NCBI RefSeq assembly: GCF_900094595.1
Contig: NZ_FMAD01000001.1
Location: 558,001-622,000, forward strand
DNA from: Cupriavidus alkaliphilus
Lineage (GTDB): Bacteria > Pseudomonadota > Gammaproteobacteria > Burkholderiales > Burkholderiaceae
DNA: 64,000 nucleotides
Direction: 5' to 3'
The notes beneath the pieces are model-generated. The model had not been told where the DNA came from, did no database searches, and worked only from the letters and a program-made list of their open reading frames with translations. The position numbers and the translations under genes are program-made. Position 1 is the stretch's first letter; each line of letters starts with the position of its first letter. Positions 49,558 to 58,116 of the stretch are shown in pieces.

Positions 49558-51255
49558 TTACTGCGGCCTGCCCAGCAGGCGCTGCAGGTTCTGCAACTGC
49601 GGCAGGCCCCCGCCGAAGCGGTTCTCCGGGTCGTGCGCAACGATCGGCGAACTGATGGCGCGGATCAGCTGGAACAGCGCCGCGACGCGGCGCGGCCCGC
49701 GCGGTCCCATCCACGCGGCCAGTTGGGGATCGGACAGCAGCAGCGCGGCCAGCCCCGCGATATGCGGCGCCGCCATCGAGGTGCCGGAGTCCGGCATGAA
49801 GGCGGCGCCAGGCACCGTCGAGATGATCCCCACGCCCGGTCCGCACACCGCGATCTGCGGGCCGAAGCACGAGAACGTCGGCGCGAACAGCCCGGCCCGC
49901 GTGGCCGCATGCTGCACCACCTGGGTACGTTCCCACACGTCGTGCGGCAGTTCGCTCTGCAGGCCCAGCGCCGAGACCGCCAGCACCGACGCGGAGGCCG
50001 CCGGGTACTGCACCGGCCCGCCCGAGTTGCCGGCCGCGACGATGCAGGCCACGCCGCTGTGCACGGCTTCGATCAGCTTCTGCTCGACCGCCTGCGAAGG
50101 CTGGGGCGCACCCAGGCTCAGGTTGACCACGTCGACATCGTGGTCGATGCAGTAGTCGAGCGCGCGCAGCAGCGTGCTGAACTGCCCGCCCGGGAAGATC
50201 TTGAGCGCATGCATTTCCGCCTCTGGTGCGAACCCGAGCATGGTGGCCTGGGCCTCGGCACCGGCGGACGCCGGCGCCCCCGGCTGCGGCCGCGCGCCGA
50301 TCACGCCGGCGCAGTGCGAGCCGTGGCCGATGGTGTCGAGGCGCCAGGTATCGCTGGCGTCGACGCCGGTGCCGGTCAGGTCGACGCCATGGCGGATATG
50401 CGCCAGCAGCGGATGCGCGGCATCGGCGCCCGAATCGACCACCGCGACGCGCACGCCACGACCGCCGAAGCTGCGCGTGAGCTGGTCCAGCCCCATCAGC
50501 CGCTGGCCCCAGCCGAAGCGGCCGTGCGGCGGCACATCGGGATTGGGCTGCGACAGCGGCGTCACGCGGATCACGTTGGGCTGGCCTGACACCACGTTGG
50601 GCGACAGCAGGTACTTGTTCCAGTAGCCGCTCAGCGGCCGCACGAACAGCGAGCGCGCCGGCCCGGGTTGCTGCTGCACCAGCGTCAGCGTCGCTTCGCC
50701 GCCGGCGTCGGTGGTGGCGGTTGCGGGGAAGCCATCGCCCGCCAGCGTGATGGCAACGCCCGGCAGCGGCGTGTCGCCGCTACCCAGCACCCGCACCAGC
50801 ACCTCGCGCGACACCGGGCCGTCGAACGCCGATTGCGGATGGAGCCGGTCGGAGGTTTCGAGTTCGGCCTTGCGGCCATAGCCGAGCGGATGGTCTTCCT
50901 CGACGATCATGTGCGGCGGCGCCGTGGCCTGCAGCATCTGCGCGTGCGCGGCGTCGAGCTTGACCACGTAGGTGTGGGCGGCCTCGTCGGGCCGCACCGA
51001 ATGCAGGTGCGTGTTCTTGTGGCCTTCGACCACATGCACGACTTCGACGCCGGGCAGCTGCGTCACCGTGCTGTGCAGTTCGCTGGCCGACATCGGCGCC
51101 ACGCCCGCCTGCCGGGCCAGTGCGTGGCGCCGCGGCGCGATCAGGTATTGCTTGCGGCCGGCGTCCAGCGCCACGGCATCGCGGCTGCCCGCGCCGGAAG
51201 CGGCGGCACGGTCGGCGCCGGCGCGCGTGGCCTCGCCTTTCTTGTCTCGTTCCAT
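49558..51255 (-). CDS. Subtilisin-like (S8) serine peptidase with two-part prodomain
   Basis: 565 residues. The catalytic tetrad is intact: Asp274 (VVDSGAD), His311 (GHGSHCAGV), the oxyanion Asn410 (VAAGNSGG) and Ser493 (SGTSMAAPH). The about 265 residues before it contain a probable inhibitor-type prodomain (about 34-120; KQYLIAPRRH, THLHSVRPDEAAHTYVVKLD) and then a carboxypeptidase-regulatory or SpaA-like beta-sandwich (about 150-235; VSREVLVRVLGSGDTPLPGVAITL). No signal peptide or anchor is visible. It lies between the repeat-protein gene (118 bases upstream) and a membrane-protein gene, so the repeat protein is a candidate substrate. Confidence 0.85.
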   Translation of the reverse strand: MERDKKGEATRAGADRAAASGAGSRDAVALDAGRKQYLIAPRRHALARQAGVAPMSASELHSTVTQLPGVEVVHVVEGHKNTHLHSVRPDEAAHTYVVKLDAAHAQMLQATAPPHMIVEEDHPLGYGRKAELETSDRLHPQSAFDGPVSREVLVRVLGSGDTPLPGVAITLAGDGFPATATTDAGGEATLTLVQQQPGPARSLFVRPLSGYWNKYLLSPNVVSGQPNVIRVTPLSQPNPDVPPHGRFGWGQRLMGLDQLTRSFGGRGVRVAVVDSGADAAHPLLAHIRHGVDLTGTGVDASDTWRLDTIGHGSHCAGVIGARPQPGAPASAGAEAQATMLGFAPEAEMHALKIFPGGQFSTLLRALDYCIDHDVDVVNLSLGAPQPSQAVEQKLIEAVHSGVACIVAAGNSGGPVQYPAASASVLAVSALGLQSELPHDVWERTQVVQHAATRAGLFAPTFSCFGPQIAVCGPGVGIISTVPGAAFMPDSGTSMAAPHIAGLAALLLSDPQLAAWMGPRGPRRVAALFQLIRAISSPIVAHDPENRFGGGLPQLQNLQRLLGRPQ

Positions 51256-51373
51256 TTGCTATCTCCACCGCGGCGCCAGGCGGCGCGCGCATCGATTCGG
51301 GCGGGCCGGCGCGTACGCCGGCCGGCGGCGGCGCCGGCGGGCGCCACGGTCATGCCGGGGATGTCATGCGCCT

Positions 51374-52129
51374 TCAGGCATAGACCACTTGCGGCTGCGC
51401 CGAGAACGGCAGCAGGCCGCCGAGATGGCCGGCCACGGTGCCGATCTGCTGGCCCACGTTGGCGTTGCCCAGCAGGCCGCCGACGGCATGGCCGAGGGTC
51501 GGCGCCACCGCGCCGATCAGCGAGCCGAACACGCCCTGCGGTGCCAGCACAGCCTGGGGTTGCGCCGAGAACGGCAGCAGCCCGCCGAGGTGGCCGGCCA
51601 CGGTGCCGATCTGCTGGCCCACGTTGGCATTGCCCAGCAGGCCACCGACGGCATGGCCCAGGGTCGGTGCGACGGCGCCGATCAGCGAACCGAACACGCC
51701 CTGCGGTGCCAGCGTGACGGCGGGCATGGCGGAGAACGGCAGGTAGCGCGCGCCTTCGCGAACGATGTTGGCGCCATGGATGGCGACGGTGGGATAGCCC
51801 GCGGCGGTGCCGGCCGCCTGGATGAATCCCGGCGCATGCACCGAGATCGCGTTGCCGATCGGGCCGGTATGCCCGGGCTCGGGGAACGGAAGATGCTGGG
51901 CCAGCGCGCCGGCCGCGGCGCCGGCCACATGGCCGATCACCGGGTTCACATAGTGCGTGACCACGGCCTGCACGCCGTCTCGCACCGCCGGAGCGACTGC
52001 GTCGGTCATCGCGCTTTGGGGCACCAGCATCGGCTGCGCGGCGAACGGCAGCAGGCTGCCGATACCGCTGACGAGATTGCCGAGCACACCTTGCGGCGCC
52101 AGGACGGCGGCGTGGATGGGGTAGGTCAT
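51374..52129 (-). CDS. Gly/Ala-rich modular repeat protein, unrecognised family
   Basis: 251 residues from the ATG at 52129 (AAGGAGT upstream). No known domain is recognised. The C-terminal half is two near-identical 55-residue modules, each running from LAPQGVFGSLIG through GHAVGGLLGNANVGQQIG to GLLPFSAQPQ. Partial copies of the module edges occur earlier: AVLAPQGVLGNL and LLPFAAQPM near residues 7-35, and YLPFSAMPAVTLAPQGV before the first full module. The modules are hydrophobic and rich in GxxxG spacing, like glycine-zipper membrane peptides. No signal peptide is evident. It is the first gene of the minus-strand cluster. Confidence 0.65.
   Translation of the reverse strand: MTYPIHAAVLAPQGVLGNLVSGIGSLLPFAAQPMLVPQSAMTDAVAPAVRDGVQAVVTHYVNPVIGHVAGAAAGALAQHLPFPEPGHTGPIGNAISVHAPGFIQAAGTAAGYPTVAIHGANIVREGARYLPFSAMPAVTLAPQGVFGSLIGAVAPTLGHAVGGLLGNANVGQQIGTVAGHLGGLLPFSAQPQAVLAPQGVFGSLIGAVAPTLGHAVGGLLGNANVGQQIGTVAGHLGGLLPFSAQPQVVYA
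51396..51713. repeat. Tandem 165-bp direct repeat inside the modular protein gene
   Basis: Two copies of about 153 matching bases (51396-51548 and 51561-51713) lie at a 165-bp period, an exact multiple of three. They differ at only a few, mostly third-codon, positions, so the duplication is recent or kept uniform. Confidence 0.9.
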
Positions 52130-52636
52130 GACGACTCCTTTGAATGACTGCGTGGATTGAGGAAGCAAGGGCGGCGGGCCGCGCATGCTGGCCCGGTTTC
52201 CGCGCCTGCCGCGGCGCCGCGCATCGGTGCGGCACCGGGACAGGTGGAATCATTCTTGGTTTTCGGCCCGCGGCGCCGCCATTGGGCAAATGCGGTATTG
52301 GCAGTGGATAATGCCGGGCAACAATCAGAATTAAATATCGCGCAGCATGAATTGGCTTTTAAATATAAAAACCAGCACCTAGAATTCGCCTCTGCTGCCG
52401 GCATCCGGAAACTCCGGGTCGCACCCTCGGGTAGTGCGAATCCCATGCCGGCGCAACACCGCAAGAGATCGAAAACAAAAGCAGTGATCTGGAGCCCGGC
52501 CGGGCCGTCCCCGGTTCCGCTCGTAGGTCCGCACTAGCCTTGCACGAAGGGTCCTGTGATGCACTGACGCACAGATAGACGCGTGGCTGCCGCTCCTGCG
52601 ACGGAACCACTCGTTCCATCGCATGGAGTCCTCCGC
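52130..52636. other. 507-base AT-richer divergent intergenic region
   Basis: No gene is supported. The stretch 52300-52385 is clearly AT-rich against the surrounding sequence (runs such as TTTAAATATAAAAA), a natural place for promoters of the repeat-protein cluster (minus) and the LuxR-type gene (plus). No exact sigma-70 pair could be assigned. A GC palindrome (CCCGGCCGGG) lies near 52496-52506. Confidence 0.4.
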
Positions 52637-53079
52637 ATGAACCTCACCACTCGGGAAGAGACGGTGCTCGCCTTTATTGCCCGCGGCATGAGCGATCGCG
52701 AGATCGCCGCACGTCTCGCATTTTCCGTATCCACGGCGCGCAAGCACCGTGAGCATCTGCTCGCGAAAATGCAATTGCGAAAATCCTCGCAATTGACCAT
52801 GTACTATCTCGCGCGCCAGCATGAGCTGTTTAAAAAAGCGGGCCGGCGGCCGCGGAAAATCCATTCTCGCAACGCGAGCGCGAATATCTGGAATGGCTCG
52901 GGCGCGGCCTGAGCGACAAGGAAATCGCGCGCGCGCTCGGCATCAGCGACCAGACCGCGCGCACGCACCGGGCCCGGCTGCTGCAGAAGGCGGGCGCGGG
53001 CAATGTCTGCGCCTTGCTGTTCCTGTGCGTACAGCAGGGATGGCTGGAGCTGCCGCAGCACCAGGCCTGCGATGCGTAG
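52637..53079 (+). pseudogene. Tandem LuxR-type HTH regulator interrupted by a -1 frameshift
   Basis: The ATG at 52637 follows GGAG. The first frame encodes a GerE/LuxR HTH (LTTREETVLAFIARGMSDRE to STARKHREHLLAKMQL) and stops at 52912. A second HTH (FSQREREYLEWLGRGLSDKE to DQTARTHRARLLQKAG) lies in the -1 frame and ends at TAG 53077-53079. That second frame has a stop at 52831 and no start codon before its HTH, so it must be read through from the first. The frames can be joined at TTTAAAAAAG (52829-52838); one extra A would give a continuous 147-residue protein with a natural Pro/Ala linker. It may be a broken gene or a gene using slippage. Confidence 0.7.
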
Positions 53080-53237
53080 CCGGTGCGGACCACTGTGGCG
53101 CGCTACCGCATTTGCCCAATGGCCCGGCGTGGCGGTGGCTCCCGACAATGGTCCACGCAGCCGCCGCATGGCGACCAGCGTGCTGCCTGCCGCGATCCAT
53201 GCGGCGCTCCGATACCTGTCGCCGTGCTGGAGCCATC

Positions 53238-54314
53238 ATGATTCGATGCAAGTCAACCGCCCGCTACCGGGCACTTGCCGCGGCCTGCGCGCTCGGCGTC
53301 AGCGGGGGTGCCGCCGCGCAGGCGCTGCCCGCGCTGGGCGCGGACCTGGCGCAGACCTCGGTGTCGGGGCTGTCGTCCGGCGCGTTCATGGCCACGCAGT
53401 TCCACGTTGCGTATTCCGGCACCATGGTCGGCGCCGGCGTGGTCGCGGGCGGACCGTTCTACTGCGCCGGCCTGTTCGCGCCCACGCCGCCCGCCACCGC
53501 CGCCGCGACCCAGTGCATGCAGCCGGTCGGCGATACCGGCCCCGATGCGCAGGCGGCGCTGGACGCGGCGCGCACCTTCGCCCGCGACGGCCGCATCGAC
53601 CCGGTGCAGAACCTCGCGCGGCAGCGCGTCTACGTGTTTTCCGGCACGCGCGACCAGACCGTGCTGCCGCGCGTCGCCGCGCAGGTGGGGCGGTTCTATA
53701 CGCTGGGCGGGGTGCCGGCGTCGCAGCTGCAGTACGTGGCCGATGTCGCGGCCGGGCATGCCTTCATCACCAGCCAGGCGGGCGACGCCGCCTGCGCGGC
53801 GAGCGCGTCGCCCTACATCAACAACTGCGGGCTCGAGCAGGCGCGGCAGATCCTGCAGTGGATCTATGGCGCGCTGAAGCCGGCGGCACGGCCGTCGGGC
53901 GAGTTGCTGCGCTTCGACCAGCGCGCGTTCGATCCCGGCGGCAAGGCGCTGCTTGCCGACAGCGGCTATGTCTACGTGCCGCGCGAGTGCGGCGCGGGTG
54001 GCGCCCAGGGTGGCGCCGATGGCGGTGCTGCGGCTTGCCGCGTGCACGTGGCCTTCCATGGCTGCCTGCAGGGCGCGGGTGCCGTCGGCGAACGCTTCGT
54101 CCGCGGCGCCGGCTACCTTGAGAGTGCCGAGGCCAACCGCATCGTGGTGCTGTTCCCGCAGGTCGTCGTGTCGCGGCATAACCCGCTCGGGTGCTGGGAT
54201 TTCTGGGGCTATACCAGCGACGACCCGGCCCAGCCGGACTTCTTCTCGCGCGAGGCGCCGCAGATGGCCGCGGTCATGCGCATGGTCCGCCGCCTCGGCG
54301 CCGCGCCGCAGTGA
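53238..54314 (+). CDS. Secreted PHB depolymerase-family esterase (type 2 catalytic domain)
   Basis: 358 residues from the ATG at 53238 (GGAG upstream). A signal peptide ends near AAAQA (residues 25-29). The lipase box is SGLSSGAFMA (Ser46 by G-x-S-x-G), with Asp139 (SGTRDQT) and His174 (AAGHAFI). The oxyanion-hole histidine motif VHVAFHGCLQ lies at the C-terminal side, the circularly permuted order of type 2 PHB depolymerase domains. No separate linker or substrate-binding domain is present. The substrate may be short PHB chains or other polyesters. A phasin-like gene follows 57 bases on. Confidence 0.8.
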   Translation: MIRCKSTARYRALAAACALGVSGGAAAQALPALGADLAQTSVSGLSSGAFMATQFHVAYSGTMVGAGVVAGGPFYCAGLFAPTPPATAAATQCMQPVGDTGPDAQAALDAARTFARDGRIDPVQNLARQRVYVFSGTRDQTVLPRVAAQVGRFYTLGGVPASQLQYVADVAAGHAFITSQAGDAACAASASPYINNCGLEQARQILQWIYGALKPAARPSGELLRFDQRAFDPGGKALLADSGYVYVPRECGAGGAQGGADGGAAACRVHVAFHGCLQGAGAVGERFVRGAGYLESAEANRIVVLFPQVVVSRHNPLGCWDFWGYTSDDPAQPDFFSREAPQMAAVMRMVRRLGAAPQ

Positions 54315-54371
54315 GCGCTGCGGCGCCGGCCCACATCCGATCCACTACCCCAATCCGCAAGGAGATCCGCC

Positions 54372-54950
54372 ATGCTTTCGATCCTGCAAGCCCAATGGGC
54401 AAGCGCCAGCCGCACGGCGCTGGACCTGACCCTGTGCCAGCTGCAAGCCGCCACCGTGCTGGCGCAGTCGCCCTTTAGCGCCGCTGATCCCGCCGCGGCC
54501 CGGGCGCCGGCGCGCCAGGCGCTGGCCGTGCTGAACCGCTATGCCGAGGAGCGCGCCGCGCAGCAAGCGCAATGGTGGCGCGCGCAGCGCGACCGCCTAG
54601 ACCTGGCCGGTGTCGCGCACGCGTGGCGCGGCCTCGATGCGATCGAGGCCGACCTGGCCGCGCGCGCGTCGCAGGCCAGGGCCAGCTACAACGATGCCGT
54701 GCGCGAAGCGCTGGCGCGCTGCCTCGAAGACGTAGGCGAGGCGCGCGACGGCAACGACATCGGCCTGGCGCTGCTGCGCGCGCTGACCGACTGGCAGGAG
54801 GCCGGCAAGACCTGCGCTGCGCAAGTCGCGGCCATGAGTGCCGCGATGATGCCGGCATGGACGCAGTGGCTGCAGTCGGCGCTGGCCGAACCCGGCGCGT
54901 CGCGTGCCGTCGCCGGCGCGGCGGCACAACGCGCGGCGCGGGACGGTTGA
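54372..54950 (+). CDS. Phasin-like helical protein
   Basis: 192 residues with AAGGAGA before the ATG. The sequence is almost wholly helical and Ala-rich (LQAQWASASRTALDLTL, ARQALAVLNRYAEERAAQQ, QALMPAW-like end), with the length and amphipathic pattern of phasins, which coat polyhydroxyalkanoate granules. I see no signature that proves the family. Its position next to a PHB-depolymerase-type gene is the main support. A second possibility is a general coiled-coil protein of unrelated role. Confidence 0.5.
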   Translation: MLSILQAQWASASRTALDLTLCQLQAATVLAQSPFSAADPAAARAPARQALAVLNRYAEERAAQQAQWWRAQRDRLDLAGVAHAWRGLDAIEADLAARASQARASYNDAVREALARCLEDVGEARDGNDIGLALLRALTDWQEAGKTCAAQVAAMSAAMMPAWTQWLQSALAEPGASRAVAGAAAQRAARDG

Positions 54951-54990
54951 ACCCCGCGCGGTGGCCACGCAGCGGCGCGGGCCCGCCGCC

Positions 54991-57234
54991 TCAGCCCTGC
55001 GCCGCGGTCCCCATGGCCGGATCGCTCACCGTATGACGGCCAGTCTCGACCCGGCCGGCAAAGCGGCGGTAGAAGGCCGGATCGGTGTCGCACGTCACCG
55101 CGAAGTCATACCACTGGCCGCTCTGCTCCAGCTGCCAGTGCTGTGACTTGCTGCCGTTGGCACCGACGGTGGCTTTCCACGGGCCATCGCTGCGGTAGGC
55201 CAGCGGCTCGATGTGGAAGTGGCAGGCCTTGCCGCCGGCGTTGATCAGGTCGACATAGACGTCGCCGTTGGCAATGTCGTAGCAGACGCGGATCTCGGGG
55301 GCGATGCCGGATTCGCCGATGCGGCGGGTGTCGCCGCGGAAGTGGCGATGGAAGCCGTTGGGGCCGAGCACCCACAGGTCGTATTGCCCGGCATTGTCCT
55401 GGAAGGCATTCCAGGTATCGCTGAGCGACTTGCCGGCTTCCACCATATAGCGGCGCGGGATCCGTCCCAGCTGGAGGCGGTCGTAGACGTGGAACACCGC
55501 GGCCTGCGTGCCGGTGTTGGCGAACACCAGTTCGACCTGGCCCACGGCGCTGCAGCGCGCGCTGGTGTGCAGTTCATACGGCAACGCGCGCGACGGGCGC
55601 GTGCCGGCGGCCTGCTGCGGCAGTTGCATGTCGGCGGGCAGCGGCACCGCCGGCAGCGCCTGCTGCGCGCGGCGCAGTTGGTCCGCGTCGCTGCGCGTGG
55701 TGCGGCCGCCGAGCGTGGGCAGCGCCTCGTTGTTGGGCGTCTTGAAGTTGAAGGCGCTGGTCAGGTCGCCGCACACGGCCCGGCGGAACGGGCTGATATG
55801 GGGCTCGGCCACGCCGAAGCGCGCTTCCAGGAAGCGCAGCACCGAAGTGTGGTCGAACACCTGCGAGTTGACCCAGCCGCCGCGGCTCCACGGCGAGATC
55901 ACGTACAGCGGCACGCGCGGCCCCGGGCCGTAGACGCGGCCGTCCGCCGCGGGCTGGGTCCGGCTGCCCGGCGGCGCCGGCTGGTTGAAGTATTCGGCCA
56001 GCATTTCGGCATCGCTCAGCGTCGACTTGCCGGCGAAGGTCTGGTCCGGATTCAGCGACGGCGCCGAGGGCGAGGGCACGTGGTCGAAATAGCCGTCGTT
56101 CTCGTCGAAGTTGACCAGCAGCACGGTCTTGCTCCAGACCTCGGGCACCGCGGTCAGCGCGTCCAGCACTTCCTGCAGGAACCAGGCGCCCTGCACCGGG
56201 CTGGAGGGCCCGGGATGCTCGCAGTAGATCGACGGCGCGTTGATCCACGACACCTGCGGCAGCCTGCCTGCGCGGATGTCGCGGCGGAAGGCGTCGAGAT
56301 ACTCGTTGGGGCGGCTGCCGGGCAGGGTGTTGGCCACGCCCTTGTACAGCGGGTTGCCGGGGTTGTCGGTGGCGGCATCGTAGGCGTGGTACGGCAGCGG
56401 CTGGCCGGTGTTGGCATAGGGTGCGCCCGGTGCACCGCCGCTGGAGACCGGATAGCCCGACGCCAGGTTGGCCTTGCGGAACTGCTGGAACGCGCCCAGC
56501 ATGTTGTCGCCCCATTCGTCCGGCATGTTCTGGTAGCAGATCCAGCTGATGCCGGCGTCTTCCAGGCGCTCGGCATAGGTCTTCCAGGTGTAGCCGGTGT
56601 TGGCCGAGGCCGGCAGCCCGTCGATCGCGTCCCACTCGTTGTTGACGAAGGCGACGTTGGCCGCGGTCGGGCCATTGGTGCCGGTCAGGTGGAAGGCGCG
56701 GTTGGCATCGGTGCCGGTATGCATCGAGCAGTGGTACGCGTCGCACAGCGTGAAGGCGTTGGCCAGCGCGAACTGGTACGGGATCTCCTGCTCCTTGAAG
56801 TAGCCCATCGACGTGCTGGTCTTGTACGTCGGCCAGTTGGCCATGCGGCCGTGGTCCCAGGCCTGCTGGCTGTCCAGCCACGCGTGCGGGGTGCCGGCGG
56901 CGCGCTGCGCGTTGTTGCTGGTGCCGTCGAGGTGGTACGGCGTCAGCACCGCGCCGCTGGCGCGCTGTTGCTGCCAGACCTGGCGCGCGCCGGGCAGCGG
57001 GATGGTAAAGCGGTCGCCGAAGCCGCGCACGCCGCGCAGCGTGCCGAAGTAGTGGTCGAAAGAACGGTTCTCCTGCATCAGGATCACCACGTGCTCGACA
57101 TCCTGGATGGTGCCGGTGGCATTGTTGGCCGGGATGGCCAGGGCCTTGCGAATGCTGGGCGGAAACGCGGCCAGCGCGGCGGCGGCGAAGCCGGTGCCGG
57201 CTGCGGCCTGCAAGAAATTGCGGCGAGAAACCAT
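54991..57234 (-). CDS. plcN: Phosphocholine-preferring phospholipase C (Tat-exported)
   Basis: 747 residues. A twin-arginine signal (SRRNFLQAAAGTGFAAA) opens the protein. The catalytic domain belongs to the phosphoesterase/acid phosphatase group with VVILMQENRSFDHYFGTLRG, DGTSNN, NFDENDGYFDHV and GPGPRVPLYVISPWSRGG. Two C-terminal DUF756-type beta domains follow (about 550-745). This matches the PlcH/PlcN family that cleaves phosphatidylcholine or other phospholipids outside the cell. The choice of PlcN over PlcH is not provable here. It is transcribed after a small lipoprotein gene. Confidence 0.88.
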   Translation of the reverse strand: MVSRRNFLQAAAGTGFAAAALAAFPPSIRKALAIPANNATGTIQDVEHVVILMQENRSFDHYFGTLRGVRGFGDRFTIPLPGARQVWQQQRASGAVLTPYHLDGTSNNAQRAAGTPHAWLDSQQAWDHGRMANWPTYKTSTSMGYFKEQEIPYQFALANAFTLCDAYHCSMHTGTDANRAFHLTGTNGPTAANVAFVNNEWDAIDGLPASANTGYTWKTYAERLEDAGISWICYQNMPDEWGDNMLGAFQQFRKANLASGYPVSSGGAPGAPYANTGQPLPYHAYDAATDNPGNPLYKGVANTLPGSRPNEYLDAFRRDIRAGRLPQVSWINAPSIYCEHPGPSSPVQGAWFLQEVLDALTAVPEVWSKTVLLVNFDENDGYFDHVPSPSAPSLNPDQTFAGKSTLSDAEMLAEYFNQPAPPGSRTQPAADGRVYGPGPRVPLYVISPWSRGGWVNSQVFDHTSVLRFLEARFGVAEPHISPFRRAVCGDLTSAFNFKTPNNEALPTLGGRTTRSDADQLRRAQQALPAVPLPADMQLPQQAAGTRPSRALPYELHTSARCSAVGQVELVFANTGTQAAVFHVYDRLQLGRIPRRYMVEAGKSLSDTWNAFQDNAGQYDLWVLGPNGFHRHFRGDTRRIGESGIAPEIRVCYDIANGDVYVDLINAGGKACHFHIEPLAYRSDGPWKATVGANGSKSQHWQLEQSGQWYDFAVTCDTDPAFYRRFAGRVETGRHTVSDPAMGTAAQG

Positions 57235-57272
57235 GGTCTTGTCGGAATTGGGCGTGGGGACTGGCGGAAGGT

Positions 57273-57467
57273 TCAGGGCGCGCAGCGGATCACCGGATCG
57301 GGCCGCTGGTCTGGCTTGCCGGGCTGTCCCGGCTTGACCGGCTGGGCGCTCGGCGCAAGCGTTGCAGTGGGCGACAGGGTGGGGCCGCCGTCGCCGCCGC
57401 AGGCGGCGAGCAATGCCGCCGCGATCAGCATCGCGGGCAGGGTGGTGGGCAGTCTGCGGGGAAGCAT
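57273..57467 (-). CDS. Small lipoprotein
   Basis: 64 residues from the ATG at 57467 with AGGTGA upstream. A signal sequence LPAMLIAAALLAACGG contains a lipobox (LAAC), so lipid attachment at Cys is expected. The mature part is short and Pro/Thr-rich (SPTATLAPSAQPVKPGQPGK) and ends in RCAP. No homology is recognised. It lies 38 bases upstream of plcN on the same strand and may help retain or mature the phospholipase. Confidence 0.65.
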   Translation of the reverse strand: MLPRRLPTTLPAMLIAAALLAACGGDGGPTLSPTATLAPSAQPVKPGQPGKPDQRPDPVIRCAP

Positions 57468-57606
57468 GGAGTCACCTGGCTGGTTGGGGTGGCGGCTGCT
57501 GCGAGCCGGAGCCAGGCGAGTGTAGGAAGGCGCGGTGACGCGCCAATGACAGGGTTGGATGCCTTCCCGATGCCGTCCGCCCGGGAGGCGGACGGCGGAT
57601 GCCGCG

Positions 57607-58116
57607 CTACTGCCAGAAGCCCGCGTGCGGTGCCGCGGCTTCGTCTTCCAGCACCGGCCCGACCACCTCGACCTTGCGCTGGCCGCGCGCAAACACTTCG
57701 CGGCACGGCAGCGAGAAGGTCGGATTCTCCGGATGGTCGCCGGTCAGGCCCAGCAGCTTGTGTTCCGACAGTGCATAGACCACGCGGCCGATGCCGGTCC
57801 AGTAGACCGCACCCGCGCACATGCAGCACGGCTCCGCACTGGTGTAGAGCGTGCAACCGGCAAGCTGCTCGGGCGGCAGCACGCGCGCGGCCTGCGCCGC
57901 GGCGACCAGTTCGGCATGCTGGGTCGGGTCGCCTTCGGGCGGCATCGAATTGTTGCCGGCGCTGGCGATGATATGGCCGGCCGCGTCGGCCACCAGCGCC
58001 GCGAACGGATGGCGGCCGCGGGCCCTGGACTCGTCGGACAGCGCAATCGAGCGGCGCAGCAGCGCGAGGTCGAGCGGCGACAGTCCGGCGCCGGACAATT
58101 CGGTGATTCGGGTCAT
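57607..58116 (-). CDS. Nucleoside/guanine deaminase (CDA superfamily)
   Basis: 169 residues. Zinc site: HAE in DPTQHAELVAAA and PCCMC in SAEPCCMCAGAVYWTGI, as in tRNA-adenosine/guanine/cytosine deaminases. The C-terminus FSLPCREVFARGQRKVEVVGP fits stand-alone guanine-deaminase-like proteins more than TadA. The reaction is hydrolytic deamination of a purine or related base. It is divergent from a LysR gene whose operator may control both. Confidence 0.85.
   Translation of the reverse strand: MTRITELSGAGLSPLDLALLRRSIALSDESRARGRHPFAALVADAAGHIIASAGNNSMPPEGDPTQHAELVAAAQAARVLPPEQLAGCTLYTSAEPCCMCAGAVYWTGIGRVVYALSEHKLLGLTGDHPENPTFSLPCREVFARGQRKVEVVGPVLEDEAAAPHAGFWQ

Noticed and set aside
52157..52537. 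126-codon ORF upstream of the LuxR-type gene
   Set aside because: No ribosome-binding site or recognisable domain, unusual composition through an AT-rich promoter-like region.
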